This document shows, one piece after another, positions 1 through 8,477 of a stretch of DNA of 64,000 bases (positions are counted from its first letter, which is position 1; each line of letters begins with the position of its first letter). The stretch is from QHWF01 sp036848175. GTDB taxonomy: Bacteria > Acidobacteriota > Vicinamibacteria > Vicinamibacterales > CAVVIG01. The notes under the pieces were generated by a model. That model was not told the DNA's origin. It did not search any database and saw only the letters and a list, made by a program, of their open reading frames with translations. The stretch lies in the NCBI GenBank assembly GCA_036848175.1, contig DAIUKO010000006.1, positions 1 to 64,000 of the forward strand, written 5' to 3'. Position numbers and translations under genes: made by a program.

Positions 1-618
1 CGCGTCCATGGCGCGGCTGCAGTCGGGGACTTCGACGACGACGTAGCCGTTCGGCGCGATCAGGACCTTCAGCGCGTCCATGAATTCGTGCGGCCGGGCC
101 GCGTGCTCGACGATGTGACGCACGAGCAGCAGGTCGGCACGGCCGCGGCGCGCGGCGATCTGATGCGCCGCGTCCGGCGTGAGGCGATCCTGAATCGTCT
201 CGACGCCGAGGCCGGAGTGGGCATCGTTGAGGCCGAGATCCTCGCGGAGATCCAGCCGCCACGTCCGCAGTCCCCTGCGCTCGAGCCGAGCGAGCGTCGT
301 GTCGTCCTTGAAGCTGACCCCGGCCGCCGTGGCGCCCGGCCCGATGCCGGGCAGCGTCATCAGCGTATCGACGAGATCGTCCAGGTGCGCTTCGGGCTCG
401 TTGTACGTCACCCAGTCGAACGGGGGGACGAGCGCGCGCGCCGGAACCGGCGTCTCGATCTGCACGAGCCCGCAGGTTGCGCACTGCTGGAGCGCGATCG
501 GAAACCGCTCCTCCTTCTCGTCCGGCGTCCGCAGGAACCGGTTCGCGATCGGCTGCGGCCCGATGTCGATCAGCGGTTCGAGCTTGTCGCTCGCGCACAG
601 CAGACAGCGTCGCGTCAT
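1..618 (-). CDS. Zinc-ribbon SAM methyltransferase (sugar C-methyltransferase-like), C-terminal part beyond the window
   Basis: The 206 visible residues are the N-terminal part of a protein that runs off the window. Two CxxC pairs (Cys5/Cys8 and Cys46/Cys49) form the zinc-binding head known from C-methyltransferases that move a methyl group from SAM to a carbon of an NDP-keto-sugar. A VRHIVEHAARP segment near residue 170 matches the conserved loop of such enzymes. Family members are about 400 aa, so roughly half is missing. The ATG at 618 overlaps the stop of the upstream epimerase gene (ATGA), which fixes the start. The glycine-rich SAM motif I is weak (GIGPG), so the exact substrate is unknown. 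Confidence 0.85.
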   Translation of the reverse strand, partial: MTRRCLLCASDKLEPLIDIGPQPIANRFLRTPDEKEERFPIALQQCATCGLVQIETPVPARALVPPFDWVTYNEPEAHLDDLVDTLMTLPGIGPGATAAGVSFKDDTTLARLERRGLRTWRLDLREDLGLNDAHSGLGVETIQDRLTPDAAHQIAARRGRADLLLVRHIVEHAARPHEFMDALKVLIAPNGYVVVEVPDCSRAMDA

Positions 619-1514
619 GCGCGCGCCTCCGGCGCCGCGATCGCCGCCGCCACCCGCCGGATGCCGTCGGCGAGCGGTGTGAACGCGAAGCCAGGACACA
701 GCTGCTGCAGCCGTCGCGCATCGAACCGGTGATCGACCTTCTCCTTCGTCCGCGCCCGCGTCTGAACGAGCGGGTCGCGGCCGACGACCGCCGCGATTTC
801 CGCGAGCGCCTCGACGTAGGTGTAGCTCGTGCCGCTGACAACGTTGAGCACGCCGCTCGCCTCGCCGAGCGTCAGCCTCACGGTGAGCGCCACCACGTCG
901 TCGACGAAGAGGAACTCACGAAGCTCAGAGCCGTCTCCCCACAACGTGATCGGCGAGTTGTCGATCGCCTTGCCCAGGAATCCGGACGGACCGTAGTAAT
1001 AGCCGGGTTCGTGCGGCCCGTAGACGAGCGCGGGACGCAGCATCAGGAGCGACGTGTCCGGAAGCGCCGCGACCGTACGCGCGAGCAGCCGTTCTGCCGT
1101 GAACTTGCCGATGCCGTAGAACGACGTCGGCTGCACGGCGGTCGCTTCGCTGATGACGCCGTGCTGAACGTCCTCGCCGTAGACGGCGGCGGAACTGAAG
1201 AACACGACACGCCGCAGCGGACGCGCGGCCAGCGCGCCGCAGACGTTCAACACGATCGCGAGGTTCTGCTGAAAAATCTCCGCCGTGTCGCCGAGCTGTT
1301 TCTTGATCGCCGAGCAGACGATCAACGCCGCGTCGGCGTCGACGAGATCGGCAAGCGCCTGCGATGCACCGGGCGTCGTCAAATCGAGCGTCGGCGCCGA
1401 GCGGCCGACGATCGGCACGCCGGGCGCGGCGGCCCGAAACGCCGGCGCCAGCCGGCTGCCGATGTATCCCGTGTGCCCGAGCAGCACGATGCGGCTGAAC
1501 GCCGGCTGCGCCAT
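615..1514 (-). CDS. NAD-dependent sugar epimerase/dehydratase (extended SDR)
   Basis: A 299-aa Rossmann-fold protein. The nucleotide-binding motif GHTGYIG lies at residues 13-19, FSS at 106-108 and the catalytic pair Tyr133/Lys137 (YGIGK) follows. These are the hallmarks of extended short-chain dehydrogenases acting on nucleotide sugars. The start was set at the ATG at 1514, which overlaps the upstream methyltransferase stop as TGATG; an earlier in-frame ATG at 1535 would overlap that gene by 22 bases. Lying between two methyltransferases, it probably reduces or epimerises a keto-sugar that one of them modifies. The specific reaction cannot be read from the sequence. Confidence 0.9.
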   Translation of the reverse strand: MAQPAFSRIVLLGHTGYIGSRLAPAFRAAAPGVPIVGRSAPTLDLTTPGASQALADLVDADAALIVCSAIKKQLGDTAEIFQQNLAIVLNVCGALAARPLRRVVFFSSAAVYGEDVQHGVISEATAVQPTSFYGIGKFTAERLLARTVAALPDTSLLMLRPALVYGPHEPGYYYGPSGFLGKAIDNSPITLWGDGSELREFLFVDDVVALTVRLTLGEASGVLNVVSGTSYTYVEALAEIAAVVGRDPLVQTRARTKEKVDHRFDARRLQQLCPGFAFTPLADGIRRVAAAIAAPEARA

Positions 1515-2191
1515 CAGCTTCGCGCCCCGACGCACAGCGCGAACAGGTAGTGCGCCAGCTTGTGGAAGCCGGTGTGCACGACTTCGTCGTTCATCGAGAA
1601 GATGAACACCTCGTGGAAGTGCCGCTGCATGACCCGCTTCAGATCCGGCGCCGACTTGCAGTTGACGTGCCCCTCTTTACTGCCTGACGACGCGTAAGGC
1701 TGCGACTCCAACGACGGCATCCCGACGATGGCAACGCCCGGGCGCACGAGCGACTCCGCGACGTTGTGGATGAATCGATCTTCGTCGCTCTCGACGATGT
1801 GCTCGAGCACGTCGAGCGCGTAGGCGGCGTCGAACGGCGGGACGATCGGCCCGGCGAGCATGTCGTGCACGCGGCACTCGAATCCCCACGGCTCCTCCAT
1901 CGCCTCGTTCGCGTCGCGGACGAACACGGGATCGATGTCGATCCCCACGAGCGTCTCGACCTCCTGCTTCACGACGCGGCTCGCCCACGCGTCGCCGACG
2001 CCGACTTCGAGGACGCGTTTCTTCCCGCTCAGCATCTTGGCGACGAACTTGTAGCGCGCGAGCACGATGCCGAGCCGCTTCGGATCGGCGTGCCACGCCG
2101 CGTTCGCGCGCAGACCGAGACGGGTGAAGCCTTTCGCATCGCGCAGCGCCACGTGCGCCTGGTACTGCGGCTCGTATGTCTTGTCCGACAT
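1514..2191 (-). CDS. Class I SAM-dependent methyltransferase
   Basis: 225 aa. Motif I, VLEVGVGDAW, lies at residues 60-69 and is followed by an acidic end of strand 2 (GIDIDP), the SAM-binding signature. The DAAYALDVLEHI segment corresponds to motif IV. No membrane segment is visible. It sits 3 bases after the stop of the alcohol dehydrogenase and shares a TGATG with the downstream epimerase. In this setting the likely acceptor is a sugar hydroxyl or carbon, but nothing in the sequence identifies it. Confidence 0.88.
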   Translation of the reverse strand: MSDKTYEPQYQAHVALRDAKGFTRLGLRANAAWHADPKRLGIVLARYKFVAKMLSGKKRVLEVGVGDAWASRVVKQEVETLVGIDIDPVFVRDANEAMEEPWGFECRVHDMLAGPIVPPFDAAYALDVLEHIVESDEDRFIHNVAESLVRPGVAIVGMPSLESQPYASSGSKEGHVNCKSAPDLKRVMQRHFHEVFIFSMNDEVVHTGFHKLAHYLFALCVGARS

Positions 2192-2194
2192 CGC

Positions 2195-3229
2195 TCAGTC
2201 CATCTTCAACAAGACACGGCCGGCTTCGCCGCGCCGCACCGTGGCGATCGCCTCGTTCACCTGGTCGAGGGGGAACTCGTGGGTGACAAGGCCGTCGAGG
2301 CTCATTTTGCCGGCGCCGATCAGGCGGATGTAGCGCGGGATGTCGACGTGCGGCTCGGCGCCGCCGCCGTGCGATCCGGTCAGCACCTTCTTGAAATGCA
2401 GCGGCAGCGAGTAGATGGAGATGTTGTCGCCTTTGCGCGGCACGCCGACGAGGATGGTCTTGCCGTCCGCGTGCGTCAGCTCGTAGGCCAGCTCGATCAC
2501 CCGCGCCCGCCCGGTCGTGTCGACGACAACGTCGGCGCCGGCCGCGCCCACCACGTCGCGGATCTCGCGCGCGAGATCCGCGCTCGTCTCCGCATTGAAC
2601 ACGTGCGTCGCGCCGAACCGCTTCGCCCAGTCGAGCTTCGAGTCGACGAGATCGACGGCGACGATCGGATGCGCCGAGACCATCGCCGCCGACTGGACGA
2701 TGTTCACGCCGACGCCGCCGACGCCGAAGACCACGACCGACTGGCCGACCTCGACCGCCGCGTCGCGGTTCACCACGCCCATCGCCGTCGTCACGGCGCA
2801 GCCGAACAGCGGCGCCGTCCGCAGATCGAAGTCGGCCGGAATCGGGGTCACGCGGTTCTCCGACACCACCGCCTGGTCGTTGAACGTCGTCACCCATCCG
2901 GCGTTGACGCGCGTGCCGTTCCACCGATAGGAGGGCGGATCGCACTGCAGACCGGCGCCCGGCCGCCAGTGCATCACGACGCGGTCGCCCTTCTTGACGC
3001 TGCGGACACCAGGTCCGACGTCGAGCACCGTTCCCGATCCTTCGTGCCCGAGCAGATGCGGCAGAAACCTGTCAGGACCCTTGGCCCCTTCGATCTCGTT
3101 GATCTGGGCGCCGCAGATGCCGCTGTAGTGGACGCGCACGAGCACCTGGCCGAACGACAGCGGATCGGGCGGATCGAGATCCGCAACGACGAGCGGCGCG
3201 TTGAGCTCGGTGAGAATGGCGGCTTTCAT
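2195..3229 (-). CDS. Zinc-type medium-chain alcohol dehydrogenase
   Basis: 344 aa. Cys39 (GICG), the GHE motif at 61-63 and a GVGGVG dinucleotide-binding loop near residue 180 identify a medium-chain dehydrogenase with a catalytic zinc. The four-cysteine structural-zinc lobe of classical alcohol dehydrogenases is absent; only one Cys (in LQCDPP) lies in that region. The start at 3229 overlaps the upstream methyltransferase stop (ATGA). Just downstream of a split transketolase, it may reduce or oxidise the two-carbon branch or the keto group of the product. That role is inferred from position. Confidence 0.9.
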   Translation of the reverse strand: MKAAILTELNAPLVVADLDPPDPLSFGQVLVRVHYSGICGAQINEIEGAKGPDRFLPHLLGHEGSGTVLDVGPGVRSVKKGDRVVMHWRPGAGLQCDPPSYRWNGTRVNAGWVTTFNDQAVVSENRVTPIPADFDLRTAPLFGCAVTTAMGVVNRDAAVEVGQSVVVFGVGGVGVNIVQSAAMVSAHPIVAVDLVDSKLDWAKRFGATHVFNAETSADLAREIRDVVGAAGADVVVDTTGRARVIELAYELTHADGKTILVGVPRKGDNISIYSLPLHFKKVLTGSHGGGAEPHVDIPRYIRLIGAGKMSLDGLVTHEFPLDQVNEAIATVRRGEAGRVLLKMD

Positions 3230-3888
3230 TCGAAGTAGATGAACTCGTAGTCGCCGGTGTAGCCGAAGTGGCGGTAGAGCCAGATCCACTCGGCGGTGTC
3301 GAAGAACGCTTCCGCCGTCAGCGCCCAGCACTGCAGATTGAACTGCTCGAGCTCGTTCCGGTAGCTCTCGACCATGACGTATTTCTGCTTGCCGACGCGC
3401 TCGATCTCGCGAATCGCCGTCTCCAGCTCGAACACGCGCAGATTGTGCAGCGCGCCGAACGAGATCACGAGATCGAAGTGCTTGTCGCCCCATGGGTACG
3501 GATCCTGAGCGCGGTAGGAGAACAGATACGGCCGGATCGCTTCGGGCGCGTCGGCGAGACCGTGTTGCGAGATGTCGAATCCGGTGACCTCGGCATCGGG
3601 CAGGAGCAGCTTCAGCTCGTGGAGGAGATGCGCCTTGCCGCAGCCGACGTCGAGAATCCGCGCGCTCGCTCCGAGCTCGTAGTGATCGATCAGGTGCTGG
3701 GCGACGACCTTCCAGCGCCCGTCGTAGCGATACCCGCCGTAGCCGTATCGACGATCGCCATCCCAGTAGTCGAACTCGTATTCCTTCGCCTTCAGCATGC
3801 AGTGAACCTTGTCGTCGACCATCCGGGCGAGGTAGTCGCGCTTGGTTCGCTTGTGCAGCGGCGTCACCACATTCAGCAGTTGTCCCAT
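3226..3888 (-). CDS. Class I SAM-dependent methyltransferase
   Basis: 220 aa. ILDVGCGKAHLL at residues 78-89 is a textbook motif I, followed by the acidic strand end TGFDIS and a FDLVISFGAL segment. The N-terminal 60 residues are rich in Tyr, Asp and Arg (YWDGDRRYGYGG) and look specific to this subfamily. It lies 4 bases after the transketolase C-terminal subunit gene and overlaps the dehydrogenase start. A role in methylating the sugar made by the adjacent enzymes is inferred. Confidence 0.88.
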   Translation of the reverse strand: MGQLLNVVTPLHKRTKRDYLARMVDDKVHCMLKAKEYEFDYWDGDRRYGYGGYRYDGRWKVVAQHLIDHYELGASARILDVGCGKAHLLHELKLLLPDAEVTGFDISQHGLADAPEAIRPYLFSYRAQDPYPWGDKHFDLVISFGALHNLRVFELETAIREIERVGKQKYVMVESYRNELEQFNLQCWALTAEAFFDTAEWIWLYRHFGYTGDYEFIYFE

Positions 3889-3892
3889 ATCC

Positions 3893-4837
3893 TCAGTTCG
3901 TTCGAGCTGGCCGGTTCGCCAGCAGTTCCCGCGCGACCGCGGACGCTCGCTCCGCCGTGATCCCGTACTTCGCCATCATCGACGCCTGCGATCCGTAGCC
4001 GTGCGGGAACAGATCCGGAATGCCGAGACGCTTGAAGCGCTTCGACGGCTCGAAACCGGCTTCGGCGAGGATCTCGGCGGCGGCGCCGCCGAGTCCGCCG
4101 ACCACGCTGTGCTCTTCGATCGAGACGATGGCGTCGACGCGGCGCGCGAAGCTCAGGAACGTCTCGACGTCAAACGGCTTCACCGTGGGCATGTGAAGAA
4201 CAGCGGCATCGATGCCATCGCTTTTCAACGAGGCGGCGGCCTCGAGCGCAATCTTCAGCGTGATCCCGGTGGTCAGCATGAGCACGTCGTCGCCGGTCAG
4301 CATCGGGATCGCGCGGCCGATGCTGAATGGATGCGCGTCGCTCGAGACGATCGGATCGCCGCCTTTTCCGAGGCGGATGTAGATCGGACCGTGATGATCG
4401 ACCGTCCGCGGCATCAGCCGCGCCATCTCGTCGGCGTCGCACGGCGCGACGACGGTCATGTTCGGCACCGCGCGCATGATCGCGATGTCGTCGATCGCGA
4501 GGTGCGTCGGACCGAGCGGCGCGTAGACGACGCCGCCGCCGTTGGCGATGAGTCGGACGTTCACGTTGTGCAGGCCGAGATCGAGGACGACCTGCTCGAA
4601 GCACCGCCGCGTCAGAAACGTCGCGATCGTGTTGACGTAGACGATCTTGCCTTCGAGCGCCAGCCCGGCGGCCAGACCGACGATGTTCGCTTCGCTGACG
4701 CCTTCCATGAAGAAGCGCTCCGGCATCTCCTTGCGGAAGTTGTCGAGGGTGCCGACGCCGAGGTCGGAGCCGATGAAGAAGATGCGCGTGTCCTGCTTCG
4801 CGAGCTCGTAGACCATGTCGAGGGACTTCTTGCGCAT
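3893..4837 (-). CDS. Transketolase, C-terminal (pyrimidine-binding) subunit
   Basis: 314 aa covering the Pyr and C-terminal domains of a split transketolase. The MEGVSEAN segment at 44-51 carries the conserved Glu (Glu49) that activates the thiamine cofactor. The partner subunit is encoded directly upstream with a TGATG overlap, so the two are co-translated and probably form the active alpha2-beta2 enzyme. Split transketolases in sugar clusters are known to transfer two-carbon units outside the pentose phosphate pathway. The methyltransferase, dehydrogenase and kinase neighbours support a branched or lengthened sugar here, by inference. Confidence 0.92.
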   Translation of the reverse strand: MRKKSLDMVYELAKQDTRIFFIGSDLGVGTLDNFRKEMPERFFMEGVSEANIVGLAAGLALEGKIVYVNTIATFLTRRCFEQVVLDLGLHNVNVRLIANGGGVVYAPLGPTHLAIDDIAIMRAVPNMTVVAPCDADEMARLMPRTVDHHGPIYIRLGKGGDPIVSSDAHPFSIGRAIPMLTGDDVLMLTTGITLKIALEAAASLKSDGIDAAVLHMPTVKPFDVETFLSFARRVDAIVSIEEHSVVGGLGGAAAEILAEAGFEPSKRFKRLGIPDLFPHGYGSQASMMAKYGITAERASAVARELLANRPARTN

Positions 4838-5661
4838 CAGCGCGCCTCCAGCGCGGCGATCAATCGCTCGGCATCCTGCGCGGTCACTTTGTTCTGATGG
4901 TGCCAGGCCATGTTGTTCTCGGCAAACGCGACCCCCTTGCCTTTGACCGTGTGGCAGACGATCGCCGACGGCTTCGAGGGGTCGAGCGGGACGCGGGCCA
5001 GCACCTCGCGAAGCTCGCCGACATCGTGGCCGTTCACGTCGACCGCGGCGAAGCCGAACGCACGCCATTTGTCGGCGAGCGGCTCGAGATTCTGCACGTC
5101 GGCCGTCGCGCCGTACGACTGATGCTTGTTGTAGTCGGTGAGGACCACGAGGTTGTTCAGGCGATGCTTGCCGGCCGACAGTGCCGCTTCCCAGATCGAT
5201 CCCTCGTTCGACTCGCCATCGCCGATGACAACGAAGGTGCGGTATGACGCGCGCTCGTAGCGGGCGTTCAACGCGAAGCCGAGCGCGATCGACAGTCCGT
5301 GTCCGAGGCTGCCGGTGGACGCCTCGACGCCGGGAATATGGTGCTCGGGATGACCGCCGAGGAGCCCGTCGCTCTTGCAGAATTTCCAGAGCTCCGCCTC
5401 GGGGAAGAAGCCCTTGTCGGCGAGGATCGCGTAGAGCGCGAGGCAGCCGTGCCCCTTGCTGAGCAGGAATCGGTCGCGCTCGGGCCATCGCGGGTTCTTC
5501 GCGTCGTAGGTCATCACGTCGTCGTAGAGCACGCGCAGGATCTCGACGAGCGAGAACGCGGCGCCGACGTGCCCGCGCTGGCCGGCCTCGAGCGTCCGGA
5601 TGATCGTCCGGCGGAGCGCCTTCGAGCGCGCATCGAGCGGAATTGTCAGAGGATCGGTCAT
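4837..5661 (-). CDS. Transketolase, N-terminal (thiamine diphosphate-binding) subunit
   Basis: 274 aa. The ThDP motif GDGESNEGSIWEA begins at residue 147 (Asp148 and Asn152 are the metal ligands), and SKGHGCLALY near 68-77 carries the conserved His. This is the PP half of transketolase; the Pyr half is encoded immediately downstream. It starts one base after the stop of the APH-like kinase region. A second, unsplit transketolase occurs at 56.6-58.5 kb, so this locus carries two independent ThDP systems. Confidence 0.93.
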   Translation of the reverse strand: MTDPLTIPLDARSKALRRTIIRTLEAGQRGHVGAAFSLVEILRVLYDDVMTYDAKNPRWPERDRFLLSKGHGCLALYAILADKGFFPEAELWKFCKSDGLLGGHPEHHIPGVEASTGSLGHGLSIALGFALNARYERASYRTFVVIGDGESNEGSIWEAALSAGKHRLNNLVVLTDYNKHQSYGATADVQNLEPLADKWRAFGFAAVDVNGHDVGELREVLARVPLDPSKPSAIVCHTVKGKGVAFAENNMAWHHQNKVTAQDAERLIAALEAR

Positions 5662-5662
5662 G

Positions 5663-6715
5663 TCAGGACAGAAATGCGTTGTCGGCGTACGCGCCGGCCA
5701 GGCCGGCGACGAACGTGCGCGCTTTCGCGAACTGCGTCGTTCGCCGATCGCCGTCGGACTGCGACGCGCGCTCGGGGAGAAAATCGTTCAACAGAATCGC
5801 CGTCCACTTGAGGCCGAACAGGGGATACACGACGCGGGCTCGCGCGGGGAGCGAGCGCACATCGGCAAACGCCGCGAGTGCCCGCTCGGCGAACCGATGC
5901 TTCAGCCGATCGTCGAGCGCCATGCCGGGGTGAAGCAGGTAGTCGACGATCGTCTTCGCCGGATCGTCCCAGCCGAAGTACTCGAAGTCGACGAAGGCCA
6001 GCGATCCATCGGGCCGGCGGATGACGTTGTGAAAGCCGAAGTCGGACGGGCTCAGCGTTCGCGCCTCTCGATCGATCGGATCGTCGAAGCCAATCCCGCA
6101 CGACCCGGCCGTTCGGGCGCACCATTCGACGATTTCATCTCTGAGCGGCGCGAAGGTGGCATCGATCCAGTCATGGAGCCGTCGGGCGACATCATCGCCT
6201 GCTGACGTCGCGCTCCGCAGGCGAGCGACGCGCTGATCCACGCTCGCCACGATCTCGCCGAGCGTGAAGCACGCCTCGGAAGCCGGCCGCACGGCTTCGC
6301 TTCCCCTCGCGCCGCGCAGCTGCCTGAGCGCGGCAAGAAAGGCGACCGACGCGTCGACGTCCTCCGCGGTGGCGGCGCCCGGCGACACCGGTTCCCCGGC
6401 AATGAATTCGTAGATGGCGCACTCGCGATCGGGAGCGACGGCAATCGGGCGAGGAACCGAGCGCATGCCATTCTGCCACAGAAACTTCAGCGTCCCGAAC
6501 TCGGTGCCGAGCCGATCGCGAACGTCGCCGGCGTCGCGGCGGTAGAACTTCACGACGACCTGCGCAGGCTCGTGGCGCACGCCGTCGCCGAGCTCGACAC
6601 GAAACACACGACTGTTTCGGCCCGTGCCGATCGGCGCCGACGCGGCGACGTCACGGCTGAGCGCGGTGCGACAGATCGCCTGCAGGTCAGGCGCGATGGT
6701 CGAAGAAATATTCAC
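5663..6715 (-). CDS. APH/choline kinase-fold phosphotransferase
   Basis: 350 aa. A VVKFY lysine (Lys56) for ATP, the catalytic loop PSDFGFHN (Asp225, Asn230) and the metal-binding DFE (Asp243) give the complete aminoglycoside-phosphotransferase-like kinase core. In sugar loci such kinases often phosphorylate a sugar or small alcohol. It overlaps the upstream HAD phosphatase gene by 29 bases, suggesting a linked kinase/phosphatase step. There is no sign that it is an antibiotic resistance enzyme; the context argues for a biosynthetic substrate, which is unknown. Confidence 0.85.
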   Translation of the reverse strand: MNISSTIAPDLQAICRTALSRDVAASAPIGTGRNSRVFRVELGDGVRHEPAQVVVKFYRRDAGDVRDRLGTEFGTLKFLWQNGMRSVPRPIAVAPDRECAIYEFIAGEPVSPGAATAEDVDASVAFLAALRQLRGARGSEAVRPASEACFTLGEIVASVDQRVARLRSATSAGDDVARRLHDWIDATFAPLRDEIVEWCARTAGSCGIGFDDPIDREARTLSPSDFGFHNVIRRPDGSLAFVDFEYFGWDDPAKTIVDYLLHPGMALDDRLKHRFAERALAAFADVRSLPARARVVYPLFGLKWTAILLNDFLPERASQSDGDRRTTQFAKARTFVAGLAGAYADNAFLS

Positions 6716-7322
6716 GAACGTCTTCCCAGCTGCGCATCACGCGCACCGAGGCGGTTGAGACGATCGACGGACCCGGCGCGTAGAGAATCCGGTGCACGGA
6801 AGGCGGAAAAGCCGGCTCGAGAAACACTTCCTCGAGGTCGTCGATGAAATGCGAGCAGCCGATGGCGGCGATGCGCGCGATCTTGCCGGCGCGCGTCGAC
6901 TCGAAAAACACGTCGTCTGTACCGAGGTTCAGTCCGTCGCGGTCGAAGAAGCGGCGCGCCGCCATCCAGTCGAGGGCCGCGGTTCGCAGGTTCGTGCGCG
7001 TCCGATCGTAGTTGGCGTATTCGGTCTTGTGGCTCACGATGCGCACGGCGAATCCGGCCTCGCGGCACCAACGAATGAAGTCTTCGGCGCCGTCGGTCGC
7101 CCGCGCCTGAGACATCAGCGGACCGTAGACGAGCGCCTGCAGCTCCTGCCACGCGATCTCGCCGCCGGGCAGCATGCGAACGCGGTCGCGGACCGCGCGC
7201 TTGGTTTTCGCCACCGCTTCGGCGCCGTCGCCGATCAGCCCGTGATCGACGGCCGCGCGGTACATCAAATCGTCATAGCTGACGATCGTGTTGTCGAAGT
7301 CGATGCCGATCGTGATGCTCAC
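6687..7322 (-). CDS. HAD-superfamily hydrolase
   Basis: 211 aa. GIDFDNT at residues 6-12 gives the nucleophile Asp8 and acid/base Asp10; SHKTEY supplies motifs II/III and HFIDDLEEV near 160 the metal-binding acidic pair. The long insert between motifs I and II (about 80 residues) is a helical cap. It starts at a GTG at 7322 that overlaps the upstream membrane gene (GTGA). Next to a kinase it most likely removes a phosphate from a sugar or sugar-like intermediate. The substrate is not predictable. Confidence 0.85.
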   Translation of the reverse strand: MSITIGIDFDNTIVSYDDLMYRAAVDHGLIGDGAEAVAKTKRAVRDRVRMLPGGEIAWQELQALVYGPLMSQARATDGAEDFIRWCREAGFAVRIVSHKTEYANYDRTRTNLRTAALDWMAARRFFDRDGLNLGTDDVFFESTRAGKIARIAAIGCSHFIDDLEEVFLEPAFPPSVHRILYAPGPSIVSTASVRVMRSWEDVREYFFDHRA

Positions 7323-7873
7323 ATCGGTCGGGGCGCTGCGGCGGCGCCGTGGCCGTCGGCGACATCGGGCGGTTGCGTCGGCAGACCGAGGATCGTGCGC
7401 CAGGCGTCGAGCGCGCGGGCGAAATGGAGCGTCGAGCGGTTGGCGATATAGCAGCGGCCATCGGCGACGCGAACCTGACCGATTGAGGTCAGCCGCTCGA
7501 GCCGCGCCGCGATCATCCGCTCGGCGCTGTAGCGATCGAGGAGATCATCGAGGTTTACGCCGCCCGACCACGCGAGCTCCAGCAAGAGGTGCATATGGAG
7601 CGACGTTTCGGCGATGTTCACGACGTCGACGTACAGGATGGCCATGCCGGCGTAGACCGCCGCGAGATACGCGAAGCCGCACAGCGACACATCGAGAAAC
7701 CAGGCGGCCGCTGCCACGGGCACGAACGCACACAGCAGCGCGACGAAAGCCGATGAATGCGCCGTCGGTTTCGCAGCGGCGCGGTCGAGCAGGCGGAACG
7801 CGATCGCATGCGCGACGAACATCAGCAGCGGCGACGCGATCAGGATCAGCAGGAGCGGCCCGAGCCAGGACAT
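7319..7873 (-). CDS. Small membrane protein with winged-helix-like C-terminal domain, function unknown
   Basis: 184 aa. I do not recognise a named family. Residues 1-28, 43-62 and 66-88 are hydrophobic helices, followed by a soluble tail of about 90 residues. The tail pattern (ERMIAARLERLTSIGQVRV followed by a short beta hairpin) resembles a winged-helix domain. The next upstream protein (7983-8477) has the same layout and a matching tail, so the two are probably diverged paralogues. It overlaps the phosphatase by GTGA. A membrane-bound sensor or regulator of the pathway is one option, stated as a guess. Confidence 0.75.
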   Translation of the reverse strand: MSWLGPLLLILIASPLLMFVAHAIAFRLLDRAAAKPTAHSSAFVALLCAFVPVAAAAWFLDVSLCGFAYLAAVYAGMAILYVDVVNIAETSLHMHLLLELAWSGGVNLDDLLDRYSAERMIAARLERLTSIGQVRVADGRCYIANRSTLHFARALDAWRTILGLPTQPPDVADGHGAAAAPRPM

Positions 7874-7932
7874 CTAGTGGACCGTTTGACCTGAAGCAGG
7901 ACCAGCCACAACAAGCGTTGGACCGCGATTTC

Positions 7933-7957
7933 CGGGCCGTTCCAACGGAACGGCCCG
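7933..7957. terminator. Perfect 11-bp hairpin between two membrane-protein genes
   Basis: Arms 7933-7943 and 7947-7957 are perfectly complementary, with a 3-base loop. It lies in a 109-bp spacer, one of the few real gaps in the minus run. There is no T-tract on the minus strand after it, so it is not a canonical intrinsic terminator. It could slow transcription, protect an RNA end, or be a small repeat element. Confidence 0.45.
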
Positions 7958-7982
7958 CTTTACGTTTCGAGGAGACACTCCG

Positions 7983-8477
7983 CTAACCGCCCTCCCCATC
8001 GCGGAGGCCGACGGCATGGCGATACAGAAGCACCATCCGCGTCATCGTCACACCGCGAGGCCCCAGCTGCAGCCGGGCGCCGTTCTGCCGCACGAGGCCG
8101 GCGGCCGCCAGGTTGTCGATGCGGTCGCTGGTCAGCGCGCCGGCGAGAAACGGCAGCCGGAGCGACGATGCGGGAATGCCGGCCGGCGTGCGATCCAGCA
8201 GCTTCAACAGCTCGATCGACGGGCTGAACGCCGACACGAGCGTGTAGCCAACCACGTAGACGGCCGCGAACGTTCCGTGCAGCAGAAGCACCGCCGCCCA
8301 CTCCAGCGGCGCCGGCACGATGAGCCATGCCACGGCGGCGCCGACCGGGCCGAAGATCACGACCAGCGTCGGAAGCCATCCGCCGTACGACGCGGGACGA
8401 CGAATCCGCCAGGCGATCGCGTGCAGCGCCAGGCACAGGACGAACACCGCGAAACTGTCGATGACGAGCGCGCACAT
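7983..8477 (-). CDS. Small membrane protein with winged-helix-like C-terminal domain (paralogue of the next gene)
   Basis: 164 aa of unrecognised family. Hydrophobic segments at about 3-22, 33-53 and 57-85 are followed by a soluble tail whose pattern (SDRIDNLAAAGLVRQNGARLQL) follows the recognition-helix-plus-wing pattern of winged-helix domains. It shares this arrangement with the protein encoded at 7319-7873. The ATG at 8477 directly abuts the stop of the upstream epimerase. The pair separates the kinase/phosphatase genes from the epimerase/aminotransferase genes. Confidence 0.75.
   Translation of the reverse strand: MCALVIDSFAVFVLCLALHAIAWRIRRPASYGGWLPTLVVIFGPVGAAVAWLIVPAPLEWAAVLLLHGTFAAVYVVGYTLVSAFSPSIELLKLLDRTPAGIPASSLRLPFLAGALTSDRIDNLAAAGLVRQNGARLQLGPRGVTMTRMVLLYRHAVGLRDGEGG

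Noticed and set aside
1766..3238. Long plus-strand open frames antisense to the genes (here and throughout the window)
   Set aside because: They are typical mirror frames of GC-rich coding sequence: Arg/Ala/Asp-rich, no family motifs, and they contradict the overlap-fixed gene starts on the minus strand.
5663..6715. Aminoglycoside resistance gene
   Set aside because: The fold is shared by many kinases; the neighbours (phosphatase, transketolase) point to sugar metabolism, and no resistance-type N-terminal pattern is seen.
7933..7957. Strong intrinsic terminator ending the operon
   Set aside because: There is no T-tract on the minus strand, and the genes on both sides belong to the same functional series; kept only as a hairpin.
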